From Sphingobacterium multivorum (lineage in GTDB: Bacteria; Bacteroidota; Bacteroidia; Sphingobacteriales; Sphingobacteriaceae), in NCBI RefSeq assembly GCF_039511225.1, contig NZ_CP154261.1, positions 5,642,001 through 5,706,000 on the forward strand: a DNA stretch of 64,000 nucleotides, read 5' to 3'. Shown one piece after another: positions 45,040 through 54,209 of this stretch. Both the position numbers and the translations under genes were made by a program. Below the pieces are notes generated by a model. The model worked only from the letters and a program-made list of their open reading frames with translations, did not search any database and was not told the origin of the DNA. Every line of letters starts with the position of its first letter. The first letter of the stretch is position 1.

Positions 45040-46314
45040 TTAGGCTTTAAACTTTGGGTCCTGCGCTTTCAGCAATTCGAATATGGTAATTTCAGGAAGA
45101 ATTCCAACACGTCCTGGATAACCCAAAAAGCCATAGCCCACATTAACATATAATCGTTTGTTCTGTTGCGCACGGTATAACCCCGCCCATTCCTTATAGA
45201 TATATTGCACTGGACTCCATTGCAACATCTCGGACCTTACGCCAAATTGCATACCATGTGTATGTCCAGCAAACATCACATCAACGTCTGTATCCAATAC
45301 CTGGGCCCGCCAATGTGAGGGATCGTGCGATAAAAGCAACTTAACAGGTTGCTCTTCGGTACCCATTAACGCTTTTTTGATATCACCATGTTTCGGAAAA
45401 CGGCCAGTCCCCCAATTCTGAACCCCGACAATACAAAGCTCTTCACCATCGACCTTAATCTTACGATTTTCATCCATTAAAAGATCCCAGCCCATGATTT
45501 TATGAACATCGATAACATCTTTGAGGTTCTTACGCTTTGCAGGAGAATCTTCTTTACCATAATAATAATCACCATAATCATGGTTACCTAATGTAGAAAA
45601 CACACCCAAATCAGATTTCACACGCGCAAAAATATCTTGATAACCACGCATTTCAGAAGCTTGGGCATTCACGATATCACCGGTGAAAAATGTCACATCT
45701 GCTTTTTCCTTTAAAAGCATATCAATACCACCGCTGACAGCCTTTTTATTGTAGAAAGATCCAGAGTGCACATCTGAAATCTGCGCGATGGTCATTCCAT
45801 GAAATGCTTTGGGCAAATTTGGTAAATACAACGGTACTCTCCTTACACGATAGTCGTAGGCTCCTGAAATAATACCCCAGCTCAAGGGTATCAAGGGTGA
45901 GGCACCGACTAGAATACCAGCTTTTGTTAAAAACTCGGATCGACTAATCCCTTTCACTGGATTTTCCGGTAAAGGTTCTCCGGCATCGTCGACTAAATCC
46001 TCAACAGATCTCTTTTTTGCGAACAGACGTTTCAACCATACACCCCCACGTCGGATATCATCAATCAACAAAATCAAAAAGAAAAATATCTTTGATGCGG
46101 CTGTCAGAAAAAAGGCGACTAAAATAACCGACCGTACGATTAAAGGAATACTATATTGTGCTGAGATAAAAACGCCCAATAGCAGTAAAACAGAATAAGA
46201 CCACCAGAGAATAGCAAATACTTTTGTTTTGGGGAATTTAATCTTCGTTGCACGGAGCGCAAAGAAAATATAAAAATCCAATATGAGTAATACACACGCG
46301 TTTACTAGCAACAT
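45040..46314 (-). CDS. Membrane-anchored metallophosphoesterase
   Basis: A 424-residue protein with about four N-terminal membrane helices (1-105), a charged loop, an additional hydrophobic stretch (about 130-150), and a calcineurin-like phosphoesterase domain: ISDVHSGSF (D/H), FTGDIVNA, STLGNHDYGD, LLLSHDPSHW and FAGHTHGMQFG. The relatives (YaeI/LpxH-like) hydrolyse phosphodiesters or pyrophosphates at the membrane; the substrate is not evident. It starts 12 nt after the hemH stop, so the two are cotranscribed. Confidence 0.9.
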   Translation of the reverse strand: MLLVNACVLLILDFYIFFALRATKIKFPKTKVFAILWWSYSVLLLLGVFISAQYSIPLIVRSVILVAFFLTAASKIFFFLILLIDDIRRGGVWLKRLFAKKRSVEDLVDDAGEPLPENPVKGISRSEFLTKAGILVGASPLIPLSWGIISGAYDYRVRRVPLYLPNLPKAFHGMTIAQISDVHSGSFYNKKAVSGGIDMLLKEKADVTFFTGDIVNAQASEMRGYQDIFARVKSDLGVFSTLGNHDYGDYYYGKEDSPAKRKNLKDVIDVHKIMGWDLLMDENRKIKVDGEELCIVGVQNWGTGRFPKHGDIKKALMGTEEQPVKLLLSHDPSHWRAQVLDTDVDVMFAGHTHGMQFGVRSEMLQWSPVQYIYKEWAGLYRAQQNKRLYVNVGYGFLGYPGRVGILPEITIFELLKAQDPKFKA

Positions 46315-46326
46315 CTTTTATCGATT

Positions 46327-47361
46327 TTAGTTTTTGGCATTAAGCGCCAATTGTTTTAAAGATTCGATCCATTTGGGATCATCATTCAGACTCTCTACCA
46401 AACACACTTCCTCCCCACCTAAATGTTTAAATTCATTAGCATATTCCACGCCAATTTCATCAATGGTCTCGATACAATCCGCCACAAAAGCAGGACTAAA
46501 AATTAATAACTTCTTATACCCCTTAGCGGCAAGATCATGCAATAAATCGGAGGTATAGGGCTGTATCCAGGGTTCTTTACCTAAACGGGATTGAAAGCAG
46601 AGCGAATATTGTTCTTTTTTTAACCCGAGCTTGGCAGCTATCGTCCGTGTTGTCGCATAACATTGCGAAAGATAGCAATATGAATTGGCCGTCGTTTTAC
46701 AGGAATCACAGCCTGATTCGGGGCATTTAAGCTGGCCTGTCGGATCTACTTTTCCAAGCTGCCGCACAGGAAGGCCATGATAACTAAAGACAAAATGGTC
46801 AAAACTTTCCAAATCGTGCCTGCGGGCATGGTCTGCATAAGTTTCTGCCATTAAATCATCTGTACAGAAATTGCTTACAAAACTAATTTCTGGCAGATAA
46901 TTCCATTTGCGAATGAGCTCCATAACACGATCAATGACCGAGCCCGATGTTGCCGATGCGTACTGTGGAAATAAAGGGATTACGCGAATGGACTCCAAAA
47001 ATAGGCCTTCCATATTTTTCAATGCAGCCTCAATTGACGGATTTTGATAACGCATTGCTAATTCCACATGGTATTCTTCTCCCAACGCTTCTTGAAGCAG
47101 ATCACGTTGCAAAATACTGTAGTGCATCAAAGGTGATCCCGTTTCTTTATCCCAAATCGTTTCGTATACTTTTGCCGATTTGGGCGCACGTGTACGTGCA
47201 ATGATTCCCTTGACCAATAAGGTGCGTTGAAAATAAGGAATATCAATAACTCGCGGATCCATTAGGAACTCCGTTAAATACTTTCTTACATCTGGAGTGG
47301 TGGGACTATCAGGTGTACCCAATTGTACTAAAAGAATACCTTTTTTGCCTTTATTGCTCAT
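46327..47361 (-). CDS. hemH: Ferrochelatase
   Basis: A 344-residue enzyme of the ferrochelatase fold: start KGILLVQLGTPDSPTTPDV, active-site region FSYHGLPVRQLGKVD with the conserved histidine, and FSPAFVADCIETIDEI containing the Glu. The cysteines in CPESGCDSCKTTANSYC may form a 2Fe-2S-like cluster. It inserts Fe2+ (or completes coproheme) in heme synthesis. The ATG follows a TAGCTTTG -7 element by only 6 nt, so a very short or absent leader is likely. The phosphoesterase gene follows. Confidence 0.94.
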   Translation of the reverse strand: MSNKGKKGILLVQLGTPDSPTTPDVRKYLTEFLMDPRVIDIPYFQRTLLVKGIIARTRAPKSAKVYETIWDKETGSPLMHYSILQRDLLQEALGEEYHVELAMRYQNPSIEAALKNMEGLFLESIRVIPLFPQYASATSGSVIDRVMELIRKWNYLPEISFVSNFCTDDLMAETYADHARRHDLESFDHFVFSYHGLPVRQLGKVDPTGQLKCPESGCDSCKTTANSYCYLSQCYATTRTIAAKLGLKKEQYSLCFQSRLGKEPWIQPYTSDLLHDLAAKGYKKLLIFSPAFVADCIETIDEIGVEYANEFKHLGGEEVCLVESLNDDPKWIESLKQLALNAKN

Positions 47362-47367
47362 AGCTTA

Positions 47368-47375
47368 CAAAGCTA
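47368..47375 (-). promoter_or_regulatory. -7 element of hemH, adjacent to the start codon
   Basis: TAGCTTTG on the minus strand, 6 nt before the ATG; no TTG at -33. Implies a leaderless or near-leaderless message. Confidence 0.45.
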
Positions 47376-47442
47376 CGCAAAAAAGAGTGCACTCCGGACC
47401 TAAACCGCGGAATTATGAAATATCTGTGACGGGTAATTGTAC

Positions 47443-48291
47443 TTATAATGCTTCTAAACTTGCTTTTACGTCTTTCATCAACCACATTGGTGTTGAAGTA
47501 GCGCCACAGATTCCAATGCGATCGTTTTCAGCAAAGACCGATGCATCTAATTCAGCTGGATCAGAAATAAAATAACTAGCGGGGTTGGCGTTTTGACAAA
47601 CTTCAAACAGCACCTTTCCATTGGAGGATTTCTTGCCTGAGACAAAAACGATCTTATCGTATTGTCTGGCAAAAGCGCCAAGATCTTCGTATCGATTAGA
47701 AACTTGTCGACAGATCGTATCATTGGCCTTTACCTCATAGCCTCGCTTGATCAATTCGTCTTTGATGGCATAAAATTTATCCACGCTTTTTGTTGTCTGG
47801 CTGTATAGGGTAAATGAGGCCGGCAGTTCGACTTGATCCAATTCGGAAATATCCTGAAAAACCAAAGCTTCATTATTTGTCTGACCCTGCAAACCGATCA
47901 CTTCAGCATGTCCATGCTTCCCAAAGATTAAAATTTTCTCCTCTTGGTCGAACGACGTTTTTATACGGTTTTGCAGTTTAAGCACCACTGGACAAGAGGC
48001 ATCTATCAAGGTAATGTTATTTTCCAAAGCAACTCGATAAGTCTCCGGGGCTTCACCATGAGCACGGATCAATACCTTTTCATTGCTCAAGGTCGGCAGA
48101 GCGGCATGATCGATAATCCGCAAACCTTTTGCTTTCAATCGGGCAACTTCCTCATCATTATGAACGATATCTCCCAAACAATAAAGGTACCCCTCTTCCT
48201 CTAAAATCTCTTCCGCCATATCAATAGCGTATACCACTCCAAAGCAAAAGCCTGAATCTTTATCGATGTCTACTGTTAGATTTAATGCCAT
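47443..48291 (-). CDS. ispH: 4-hydroxy-3-methylbut-2-enyl diphosphate reductase
   Basis: A 282-residue iron-sulfur enzyme that makes isopentenyl and dimethylallyl diphosphate in the last MEP-pathway step. The three cluster cysteines are C16 (GFCFGV), C100 (DASCPVV) and C194 (TICRQVSNRY), with the TTKS segment (QTTKS, near 168) and the C-terminal ICGATSTPMWL. The ATG is 7 nt after the -7 element TAACTTTG, again almost leaderless. Confidence 0.96.
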   Translation of the reverse strand: MALNLTVDIDKDSGFCFGVVYAIDMAEEILEEEGYLYCLGDIVHNDEEVARLKAKGLRIIDHAALPTLSNEKVLIRAHGEAPETYRVALENNITLIDASCPVVLKLQNRIKTSFDQEEKILIFGKHGHAEVIGLQGQTNNEALVFQDISELDQVELPASFTLYSQTTKSVDKFYAIKDELIKRGYEVKANDTICRQVSNRYEDLGAFARQYDKIVFVSGKKSSNGKVLFEVCQNANPASYFISDPAELDASVFAENDRIGICGATSTPMWLMKDVKASLEAL

Positions 48292-48298
48292 AATAACA

Positions 48299-48306
48299 CA
48301 AAGTTA
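48299..48306 (-). promoter_or_regulatory. -7 element of ispH, adjacent to the start codon
   Basis: TAACTTTG on the minus strand, 7 nt before the ATG; a TTG lies 22 nt upstream of it, slightly too far for consensus. Confidence 0.45.
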
Positions 48307-48529
48307 CATATTCGTATTGAACTTAGATCAATTGTTTTTTTACTTTTCTATAAACGGTAAGATACAAAGTTTTGTTACATACAGAGAAAGACATTCAGTT
48401 GGGAACAAACGGAAACATCTATTTCAGCAGAGGCATAGATCCGGGAACAAAAACCAATAATTTAGCGATAAGGGTGACATCAACCCGTCGGCTTATCAAT
48501 AATTGTGTCTATATAGAGGCGTAATGATA

Positions 48530-48560
48530 TTGCATATGAAAAGCAATTTATCTAATTTTG
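48530..48560 (+). promoter_or_regulatory. Promoter of ndk (sequence shared with ugd)
   Basis: TTG (48530-48532), 20 nt, TAATTTTG (48553-48560), 16 nt before the ATG at 48577. The ugd-like segment is 48528-48560; the upstream palindrome arm of ugd is not present. Confidence 0.75.
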
Positions 48561-48576
48561 CAAAAAAATTAAAATA

Positions 48577-48996
48577 ATGGCAACTAACAGAACTTTTACG
48601 ATGATCAAACCTGACGCAGTAGCGAACGGTCACATCGGTGCAATCTTAAACGATATCATTGCTGGTGGTTTTAAAATCATTGCAATGAAATACATCCAAC
48701 TTTCTCAAGAGACAGCTGGTGCATTCTATGCAGTACACAAAGAGCGTCCTTTCTATGGTGAGTTGGTAAATTTTATGACTTCAGGTCCTATCGTTGCTGC
48801 AATCTTGGAAAAAGATAATGCCGTTGAAGATTTCCGTACATTGATTGGCGCGACTAATCCTGCTGATGCAGCTGAAGGTACAATCCGTAACAAATATGCT
48901 AAATCTATTGACGCAAACGCTATCCATGGATCGGATTCAGATGAGAATGCTGCTATAGAAGGAAACTTCTTCTTCTCTCAATTTGAAAGATTCTAG
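48577..48996 (+). CDS. ndk: Nucleoside diphosphate kinase
   Basis: A 139-residue kinase that equalises nucleoside triphosphate pools. Catalytic His117 in NAIHGSDSDENA, ATP-binding MIKPDAV at the start, and FVMTSGP-like FMTSGPIVAAIL. Complete at normal length. Single gene with its own promoter and terminator; its codons look like those of an abundant protein (GGT, GCT, AAC rich). Confidence 0.97.
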   Translation: MATNRTFTMIKPDAVANGHIGAILNDIIAGGFKIIAMKYIQLSQETAGAFYAVHKERPFYGELVNFMTSGPIVAAILEKDNAVEDFRTLIGATNPADAAEGTIRNKYAKSIDANAIHGSDSDENAAIEGNFFFSQFERF

Positions 48997-49011
48997 TCGT
49001 TAGAACAACAT

Positions 49012-49048
49012 AAAAAAAGCGCTTTACAATTTGTAAAGCGCTTTTTTT
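49012..49048 (+). terminator. Intrinsic terminator of ndk
   Basis: AAAGCGCTTTAC and GTAAAGCGCTTT arms with A- and T-runs on both sides. Confidence 0.92.
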
Positions 49049-49135
49049 ATGTATTGCCCCCTTCGACTGCAGCCTAAAAAGAATCTCCAACCGTTCACTG
49101 AACCATAGCCACTAATGAGTGTACGAAGGAATATG

Positions 49136-49564
49136 TTAAAAGTTTCTTTTACCGAGATACTCATTCTCCTTGGCCGTCATCTTGGCTTTATCTGCCGGCT
49201 TTTTATCCGGATAACCGCACAGATGCATGACACCATGAATGATCACCCGATGAAGCTCGTCTCGCACATCAACCTTAAATTTTTCGGCATTCTCCTGAAT
49301 ACGTTCCACACTGATAAAAATATCACCGGCGATGGTGTCGTCATATTCGGAAGAATCAAAGGTAACGATATCAGTATAGGTGTCGTGATTTAAATATTGC
49401 TTATTGATTTCAAGCAAGTAAGCATCCGAGCAAAGGATGAAGCTCAATTCGCCTACCCGTTTAAACCCTTCGCCTTTGATGGCATCAGCAATCCATTGGC
49501 GAATCTTTCCCTTTTCTTTTAATTTGAAATCCGTATCCTCGGTAAAAAATAATATGCTCTTCAT
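49136..49564 (-). CDS. ybeY: rRNA maturation RNase YbeY
   Basis: A 142-residue single-strand endoribonuclease of late 16S rRNA maturation. The zinc motif reads HGVMHLCGYPDKK (H110, H114); the third His of the usual HGxLHLxGYDH is Asp120 or absent, a variation I recall from other Bacteroidota. Conserved DTYTDIVTFD and AGDIFISVERI precede it. It follows ruvX by 48 nt on the same strand. Confidence 0.92.
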   Translation of the reverse strand: MKSILFFTEDTDFKLKEKGKIRQWIADAIKGEGFKRVGELSFILCSDAYLLEINKQYLNHDTYTDIVTFDSSEYDDTIAGDIFISVERIQENAEKFKVDVRDELHRVIIHGVMHLCGYPDKKPADKAKMTAKENEYLGKRNF

Positions 49565-49612
49565 CCTTCTATTTATTATTCATTCTTATTTGACGTATTA
49601 GTCACTGTGTAT

Positions 49613-50026
49613 CTAAAAATTACGGCTATCCATGTAGCTCTGCAAAATGATCGTTGCAGAAACCGTATCAATCAGCCCTTTTTGTTGACGATCCTTCTTT
49701 TTTTTGCCACTTTGTGCGATCGCTGCAGAAGCCATTTTAGAAGTAAAACGCTCGTCTATTTCAGCGACAGCAATTGCGGGATAAGTCTTTTTCAATTTTC
49801 GAATAAACCCGACAACATGCTGTGCGGATTCAGAGTCGGTCCCATCCAGCTGCCGTGGCTTGCCTACAACAAAAGTTTCCACCTGTTCTGTCTGTAAATA
49901 ATCGGCTAAGTATGTCCAGATATCCTGCGGGTGTACCGTCGTCAATGCTGTAGCAATAATTTGCATTGGATCGGTCACCGCAACCCCTATTCGTTTTGTA
50001 CCGTAATCAAAGGCCATCAATCTCAT
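49613..50026 (-). CDS. ruvX: Putative Holliday junction resolvase (pre-16S rRNA nuclease)
   Basis: A 137-residue YqgF-family RNase H-fold nuclease: AFDYGTKRIGVAVTDP with the first acidic residue, FVVGKPRQLDGTDS, and DERFTSKMA. The start is ATG 50026, just before the first beta strand (MRLMAFDYG); the longer frame to 50053 is unlikely. ybeY follows. The DUF1684-deformylase gene is divergent. Confidence 0.93.
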   Translation of the reverse strand: MRLMAFDYGTKRIGVAVTDPMQIIATALTTVHPQDIWTYLADYLQTEQVETFVVGKPRQLDGTDSESAQHVVGFIRKLKKTYPAIAVAEIDERFTSKMASAAIAQSGKKKKDRQQKGLIDTVSATIILQSYMDSRNF

Positions 50027-50348
50027 GGATATATATTTTTCACAAAAATACAAAGTAGTCCTGAGTATTACACAGGAAGATGTAATATTTCAATTGCCCC
50101 CATCTTTTCAATACATGCCGTTTTAATTTTTGATCTTTTAATTCTGACTTTTTAATCAAAAAAAACTATAACTTTGATAGACTATTTAACAAAAGCAAAC
50201 TAAGTTGCTTTTTGGGGCAATAGATCACCGAATTCAATCCGATCATAGCGTGTCTACGGACTTACCCTATAAGTACACGGATCAAAATAACAGCAAAAGC
50301 AACAGGGCATCTCGCTGTGTGAAATCGGACAAATAAATATGTAAACAA
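50027..50348. other. Divergent intergenic region with promoter elements
   Basis: About 320 nt between ruvX and the deformylase fusion. On the minus strand TATTTTTG at 50050-50043 serves ruvX; on the plus strand TAACTTTG at 50168-50175 would serve the fusion gene, leaving a leader of about 165 nt. I see no clear hairpin or small gene. Confidence 0.45.
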
Positions 50349-51575
50349 ATGAAAAAAACACTTATTGCCAGTTTCCTTTTGGCCTTATGCTTGAATACGC
50401 ATGCCCAAAGTAAATACGAGCAACACATTACTGCTCTTCGTGAAGAAAAAGCCGCTGAATTGGCGAAAGAACAATATGGCCCATTAAAATCAGATCAAGT
50501 AGCTTTTTTGGATTACTTTCCTGTAGACGCCAGCTATAAAGTCAACGCCAAAATTGAGGTGCTGTTTGACGAACCGGTATTTCGGATGCCAACCTACGAC
50601 GGCACTAGCAACGAGTACAAACGTTACGCCATCATAACATTTAATCTTCATGGAAAGGAACATACGCTAAATATCTATCAAAGTGTCGCATTATTTCAAA
50701 ATCCTGCATACAAAAAACATTTATTTTTACCATTTTTAGATTTAACAAATGGTCAGGAAAGCTATAGTGGGGGCCGGTATATTGATTTATCCACAGACGA
50801 CATTAAAGGAAACGATGTTGAGATAGACTTTAACAAAGCCTACAACCCATACTGTGCTTATAGCAACGGGTACCGTTGCCCAGTACCCCCAGTCGAGAAC
50901 AATTTAGAAACAAAAATTATGGCCGGAGAAAAAGCATTTCATAAGTCAAAGAATGAAAGACCAGTCAATCTTAACGCAGGACAGGAGTTCAGTGCTGCCG
51001 ACAAGAAAATCATTTTATCAGGAGATGAAAATGCAATTCTTCGCGTATTGCAAACAACAGACGATAAAGATCTGAAAGTTTTAAAAGCGACAAGCAGTGA
51101 TGTCAAATACAACGACCCATTGATTGAGTCTCTTTCCAAAAGAATGTTCGCGACTGTACGTGATCCCAATCACCCCGGTGTAGGCATCGCAGCACCACAG
51201 ATCGGCATCAATAAAAATTTAATCTGGGTACAGCGATTTGACAAACCGGATCAGCCATTTGAATTCTATGTGAATCCTAAAATTCTATGGCGCTCCAAAC
51301 TGAAGCGCAAAGGTGCAGAAGGCTGTCTTTCTATCCCCAACCGGAAAGAAGATGTATTACGGAGTTATGCGATCCGCCTGCAATACATCAATAAAGAAGG
51401 TAAAGTTATCGAAGAAAATATCGAGGGTTTTACCGCTGTTATTTTCCAGCACGAAACGGATCATCTTTTCGGCATTCTATTTCCAGATCGACTGGAAGAG
51501 CAAAGCAAAGAAGCCTACGCACCGTTAAATGATAAGATTGAGTTTTCTATCCAACCCAAAACACTGACACCATAA
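50349..51575 (+). CDS. Exported DUF1684-peptide deformylase fusion
   Basis: A 408-residue protein beginning with a Sec signal peptide (MKKTLIASFLLALCLNTHAQ). Residues about 25-200 are DUF1684 (KRYAIITFNLHGKEHTLNIY, then YNPYCAYSNGYRCPVPPVEN and MAGEKAFH). Residues about 240-390 are a peptide deformylase with all three motifs: GVGIAAPQIG (277-286), EGCLS (324-328, metal Cys326) and HETDH (368-372, HExxH). The catalytic Cys, His and Glu are intact, so it should bind metal and act on N-formyl substrates, but in the periplasm or outside. The normal cytosolic deformylase, needed for translation, is not in this window. It is divergent from ruvX; deformylase genes often neighbour ruvX in Bacteroidota as far as I recall. 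Confidence 0.88.
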   Translation: MKKTLIASFLLALCLNTHAQSKYEQHITALREEKAAELAKEQYGPLKSDQVAFLDYFPVDASYKVNAKIEVLFDEPVFRMPTYDGTSNEYKRYAIITFNLHGKEHTLNIYQSVALFQNPAYKKHLFLPFLDLTNGQESYSGGRYIDLSTDDIKGNDVEIDFNKAYNPYCAYSNGYRCPVPPVENNLETKIMAGEKAFHKSKNERPVNLNAGQEFSAADKKIILSGDENAILRVLQTTDDKDLKVLKATSSDVKYNDPLIESLSKRMFATVRDPNHPGVGIAAPQIGINKNLIWVQRFDKPDQPFEFYVNPKILWRSKLKRKGAEGCLSIPNRKEDVLRSYAIRLQYINKEGKVIEENIEGFTAVIFQHETDHLFGILFPDRLEEQSKEAYAPLNDKIEFSIQPKTLTP

Positions 51576-51630
51576 TTTATAGCCTCGGCATCAAAGACCA
51601 AATTATATAAATTGTGATTTGATAACAGGA

Positions 51631-51667
51631 CAAAAAAGAGCCCCCATGAACGAATTCATGGGGGCTC
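51631..51667 (-). terminator. Intrinsic terminator of asd
   Basis: GAGCCCCCATGAA and TTCATGGGGGCTC arms (13 bp) around a 4-nt loop; T-run on the minus-strand side. Confidence 0.92.
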
Positions 51668-51693
51668 AATATTTATTATGGAATCTACTTGAG

Positions 51694-52683
51694 TTAGATC
51701 AATCCTTTTTCAGCCAATAACTCCGCTACCTGAACTGCATTTGTTGCAGCACCCTTACGTAAGTTATCCGCTACTACCCACATGTTGAGCGTATTTGGCT
51801 GAGATTCATCACGACGGATGCGTCCTACAAAAACCTCATCTCTACCGTGTGCATCCTTTGGCATTGGATATTGTAGCGACGCAGGATCGTCAACAACAAT
51901 ACAGCCACTTTGCGCGGCTAAAGCTGCACGTACATCATTCAAATCAAAGTCATTTTCAAATTCGATATTCAATGATTCAGAGTGTCCACCCATCACAGGA
52001 ATACGCACTGTCGTTGCAGTTACTTTAATAGAATCATCACGCATGATTTTATTTGTTTCCAAAATCATCTTCATCTCCTCTTTGGTGTATCCATTTTCTT
52101 GGAAAACATCAATATGCGGGATAACGTTCAGATCAATCTGATAAGGATAAGCTTTTTCCCCATCTTTTCCGGCACGTTCATCCATCAATTGATTAACCGC
52201 CTTAACACCAGTACCTGTTACAGATTGATAGGTAGAAACGACAACACGTTTGATTTTATATTTATCATGTAATGGCTTTAAAGCCACCACCATTTGTATA
52301 GTTGAACAATTCGGGTTTGCAATAATTTTATCTTCAGCAGATAACACATCACCATTTACTTCTGGAACAACCAACTTTTTCGTTGGGTCCATACGCCATG
52401 CCGAAGAATTGTCGATCACTGTAATTCCAGCTTCTGCAAATTGAGGGGCAAATTCTTTCGAGGTATCACCGCCAGCAGAAAATAACGCAACATCAGGTTT
52501 CAAAGCAATAGCCTCAGATGGTGTAACCACCTTATACTTCTTTCCCTTGAATTCAATTTCCTTACCCTTACTACGCTCTGACGCTACTGGAATTAATTCT
52601 GTTACTGGGAAATTTCGCGCCGCCAACACGGTTAGCATCTCAGTACCTACAAGGCCTGTTGCGCCGACTACTGCCACTTTCAT
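51694..52683 (-). CDS. asd: Aspartate-semialdehyde dehydrogenase
   Basis: A 329-residue NADPH enzyme that reduces aspartyl phosphate in lysine, threonine and methionine synthesis. N-terminal Rossmann motif VAVVGATGLVGTEML, catalytic Cys126 in ANPNCSTIQ and His234 in MGGHSESLN. Complete. The upstream region is long (about 575 nt to the divergent tdh-like gene). Confidence 0.96.
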   Translation of the reverse strand: MKVAVVGATGLVGTEMLTVLAARNFPVTELIPVASERSKGKEIEFKGKKYKVVTPSEAIALKPDVALFSAGGDTSKEFAPQFAEAGITVIDNSSAWRMDPTKKLVVPEVNGDVLSAEDKIIANPNCSTIQMVVALKPLHDKYKIKRVVVSTYQSVTGTGVKAVNQLMDERAGKDGEKAYPYQIDLNVIPHIDVFQENGYTKEEMKMILETNKIMRDDSIKVTATTVRIPVMGGHSESLNIEFENDFDLNDVRAALAAQSGCIVVDDPASLQYPMPKDAHGRDEVFVGRIRRDESQPNTLNMWVVADNLRKGAATNAVQVAELLAEKGLI

Positions 52684-53259
52684 TTTTGTCTGTGTTTAAA
52701 TTGTGTATATTAAAATTGTTATTTGATTTTGTTTTTAGTTGATTCTCGAAGAATGAATTCTTCAAATTTAAAAAATATTCCCCAATTCCACTATTAAAAT
52801 AACAAAATATTAAGCGCTTAGCTAAAAATGTCACAACATTTAGCATTTCCCCTCCTAAATTGCTAAAATGGAATCGTTAAGTTCTTTGATTCATGCTATA
52901 AAATTAGAATTAAAGCAATTCAAAAAAAATAAAAATTTTCACCGCTTATTCAAAAAAAAAGAACAAACGATTGAAACAGTTTAAAATCTCATAAAAACAG
53001 TCCCAAGAGTCTAAAAATTAACATTTTTTCCCGACTTCCTAAAAGGCCACAAAGTTGATAGATACTGAAAAGCCTTTATATTTGCATCATAAACCGCCAT
53101 GGTTGAAATTTCATTTTTCATTACATGATGAAACGTAAATTATGTCAGGCTAGATCCTATCATATCGATAGGAAGAAACGAGCGAAGCGATTCATTTATA
53201 TTTTGAGCATAAACACTCATTATAGTGAAAGCAGGAGCTTCATAAAATAAAACTTACAA
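52684..53259. other. Long divergent intergenic region
   Basis: 576 nt between asd and the threonine dehydrogenase gene. It is AT-rich. A minus-strand -7-like TAAATTTG is at 52770-52763 (asd), and a full plus-strand promoter at 53055-53084. Small hairpins occur in the 53150-53185 region. A basic 41-codon frame at 53125-53250 is probably chance. I find no known RNA here. Confidence 0.45.
53055..53084 (+). promoter_or_regulatory. Promoter of the threonine dehydrogenase-yebC unit
   Basis: TTG (53055-53057), 19 nt, TATATTTG (53077-53084): full consensus. The start codon is at 53260, so the leader is about 170 nt. Confidence 0.72.
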
Positions 53260-54207
53260 ATGAAAGAAAGCATTATTATCATTGGTGCAAATGGCCAGAT
53301 CGGCACAGAATTAGCTATCGCCTTGCGCAAAAAATTTGGTGCAGAGAATGTTGTAACCACTGACATTAGAGAACCACAGATTAAAAGCCCTGACGAAAAT
53401 TTCGAAATCGCTAATGTCCTTGACAAAAATGGACTCGAGACATTATTTCAACAATATAAACCTACTCAAGTATATCTATTAGCTGCCATGCTTTCAGCTA
53501 CAGGTGAAAAATACCCTGAGAAGGCTTGGGAATTGAACATGAATGGTCTGTTGAATGTGCTTGATCTAGCCGTGAGCTATAAAGTTTCAAAGATATTTTG
53601 GCCAAGCTCGATTGCTGTTTTTGGACCGCATTCTCCGAAAACAAATACCGAACAATATTGCGTAATGGATCCGAACACAATTTATGGCATCAGCAAGCTT
53701 GCAGGTGAGCGCCTTATAGAATGGTATCAAGAACACCGTGGTCTGGATATTCGCAGTGTCCGTTATCCAGGTATCATTTCTTGGAAAACAGAACCAGGGG
53801 GTGGCACAACGGATTATGCAGTCGATATTTTTTATGAAGCATTGAAAACCGGGACTTATGCGTGTTTCTTATCTGAAAACACGGCATTACCCATGTTATA
53901 TATGGAGGACGCCATCCGTGGTACACTCGAATTAATGGATGCACCCAAAGAAAGCCTAAGCATTCGTCATAGCTATAACCTTGGTGGAATTACGTTTACT
54001 CCAAAAGAACTTGCACAAGAAATTAAAAAAATTCTTCCTAATTTTGCAATCTCTTACATCGAGAACGATCCAAGACAACAGATTGCCGATTCATGGCCTG
54101 CTAGTCTAGACGATTCTTATGCAAGAAAAGACTGGAACTGGACGCCGGAATTTGACATCCAGAAGATGACAGTCGACATGATTGAAAATCTTAAAAACAA
54201 AATATAA
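53260..54207 (+). CDS. L-threonine 3-dehydrogenase (SDR type)
   Basis: A 315-residue SDR enzyme oxidising threonine to 2-amino-3-ketobutyrate. Rossmann motif IIIIGANGQIGTEL, catalytic region FWPSSIAVFGPHSPKT, then YGISKLAGE (YxxxK), and the family-specific RYPGIISWKTEPGGGTTDYA and IFYEAL segments that mark SDR-type TDH. Glycine C-acetyltransferase (kbl) is not adjacent. yebC begins 2 nt after its stop, so they are cotranscribed. Confidence 0.9.
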   Translation: MKESIIIIGANGQIGTELAIALRKKFGAENVVTTDIREPQIKSPDENFEIANVLDKNGLETLFQQYKPTQVYLLAAMLSATGEKYPEKAWELNMNGLLNVLDLAVSYKVSKIFWPSSIAVFGPHSPKTNTEQYCVMDPNTIYGISKLAGERLIEWYQEHRGLDIRSVRYPGIISWKTEPGGGTTDYAVDIFYEALKTGTYACFLSENTALPMLYMEDAIRGTLELMDAPKESLSIRHSYNLGGITFTPKELAQEIKKILPNFAISYIENDPRQQIADSWPASLDDSYARKDWNWTPEFDIQKMTVDMIENLKNKI

Positions 54208-54209
54208 CA

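Noticed and set aside
53125..53250. A 41-residue basic upstream frame (MMKRKLCQARS...)
   Set aside because: No homology or start evidence; it may be chance in a leader. Kept only as a remark.
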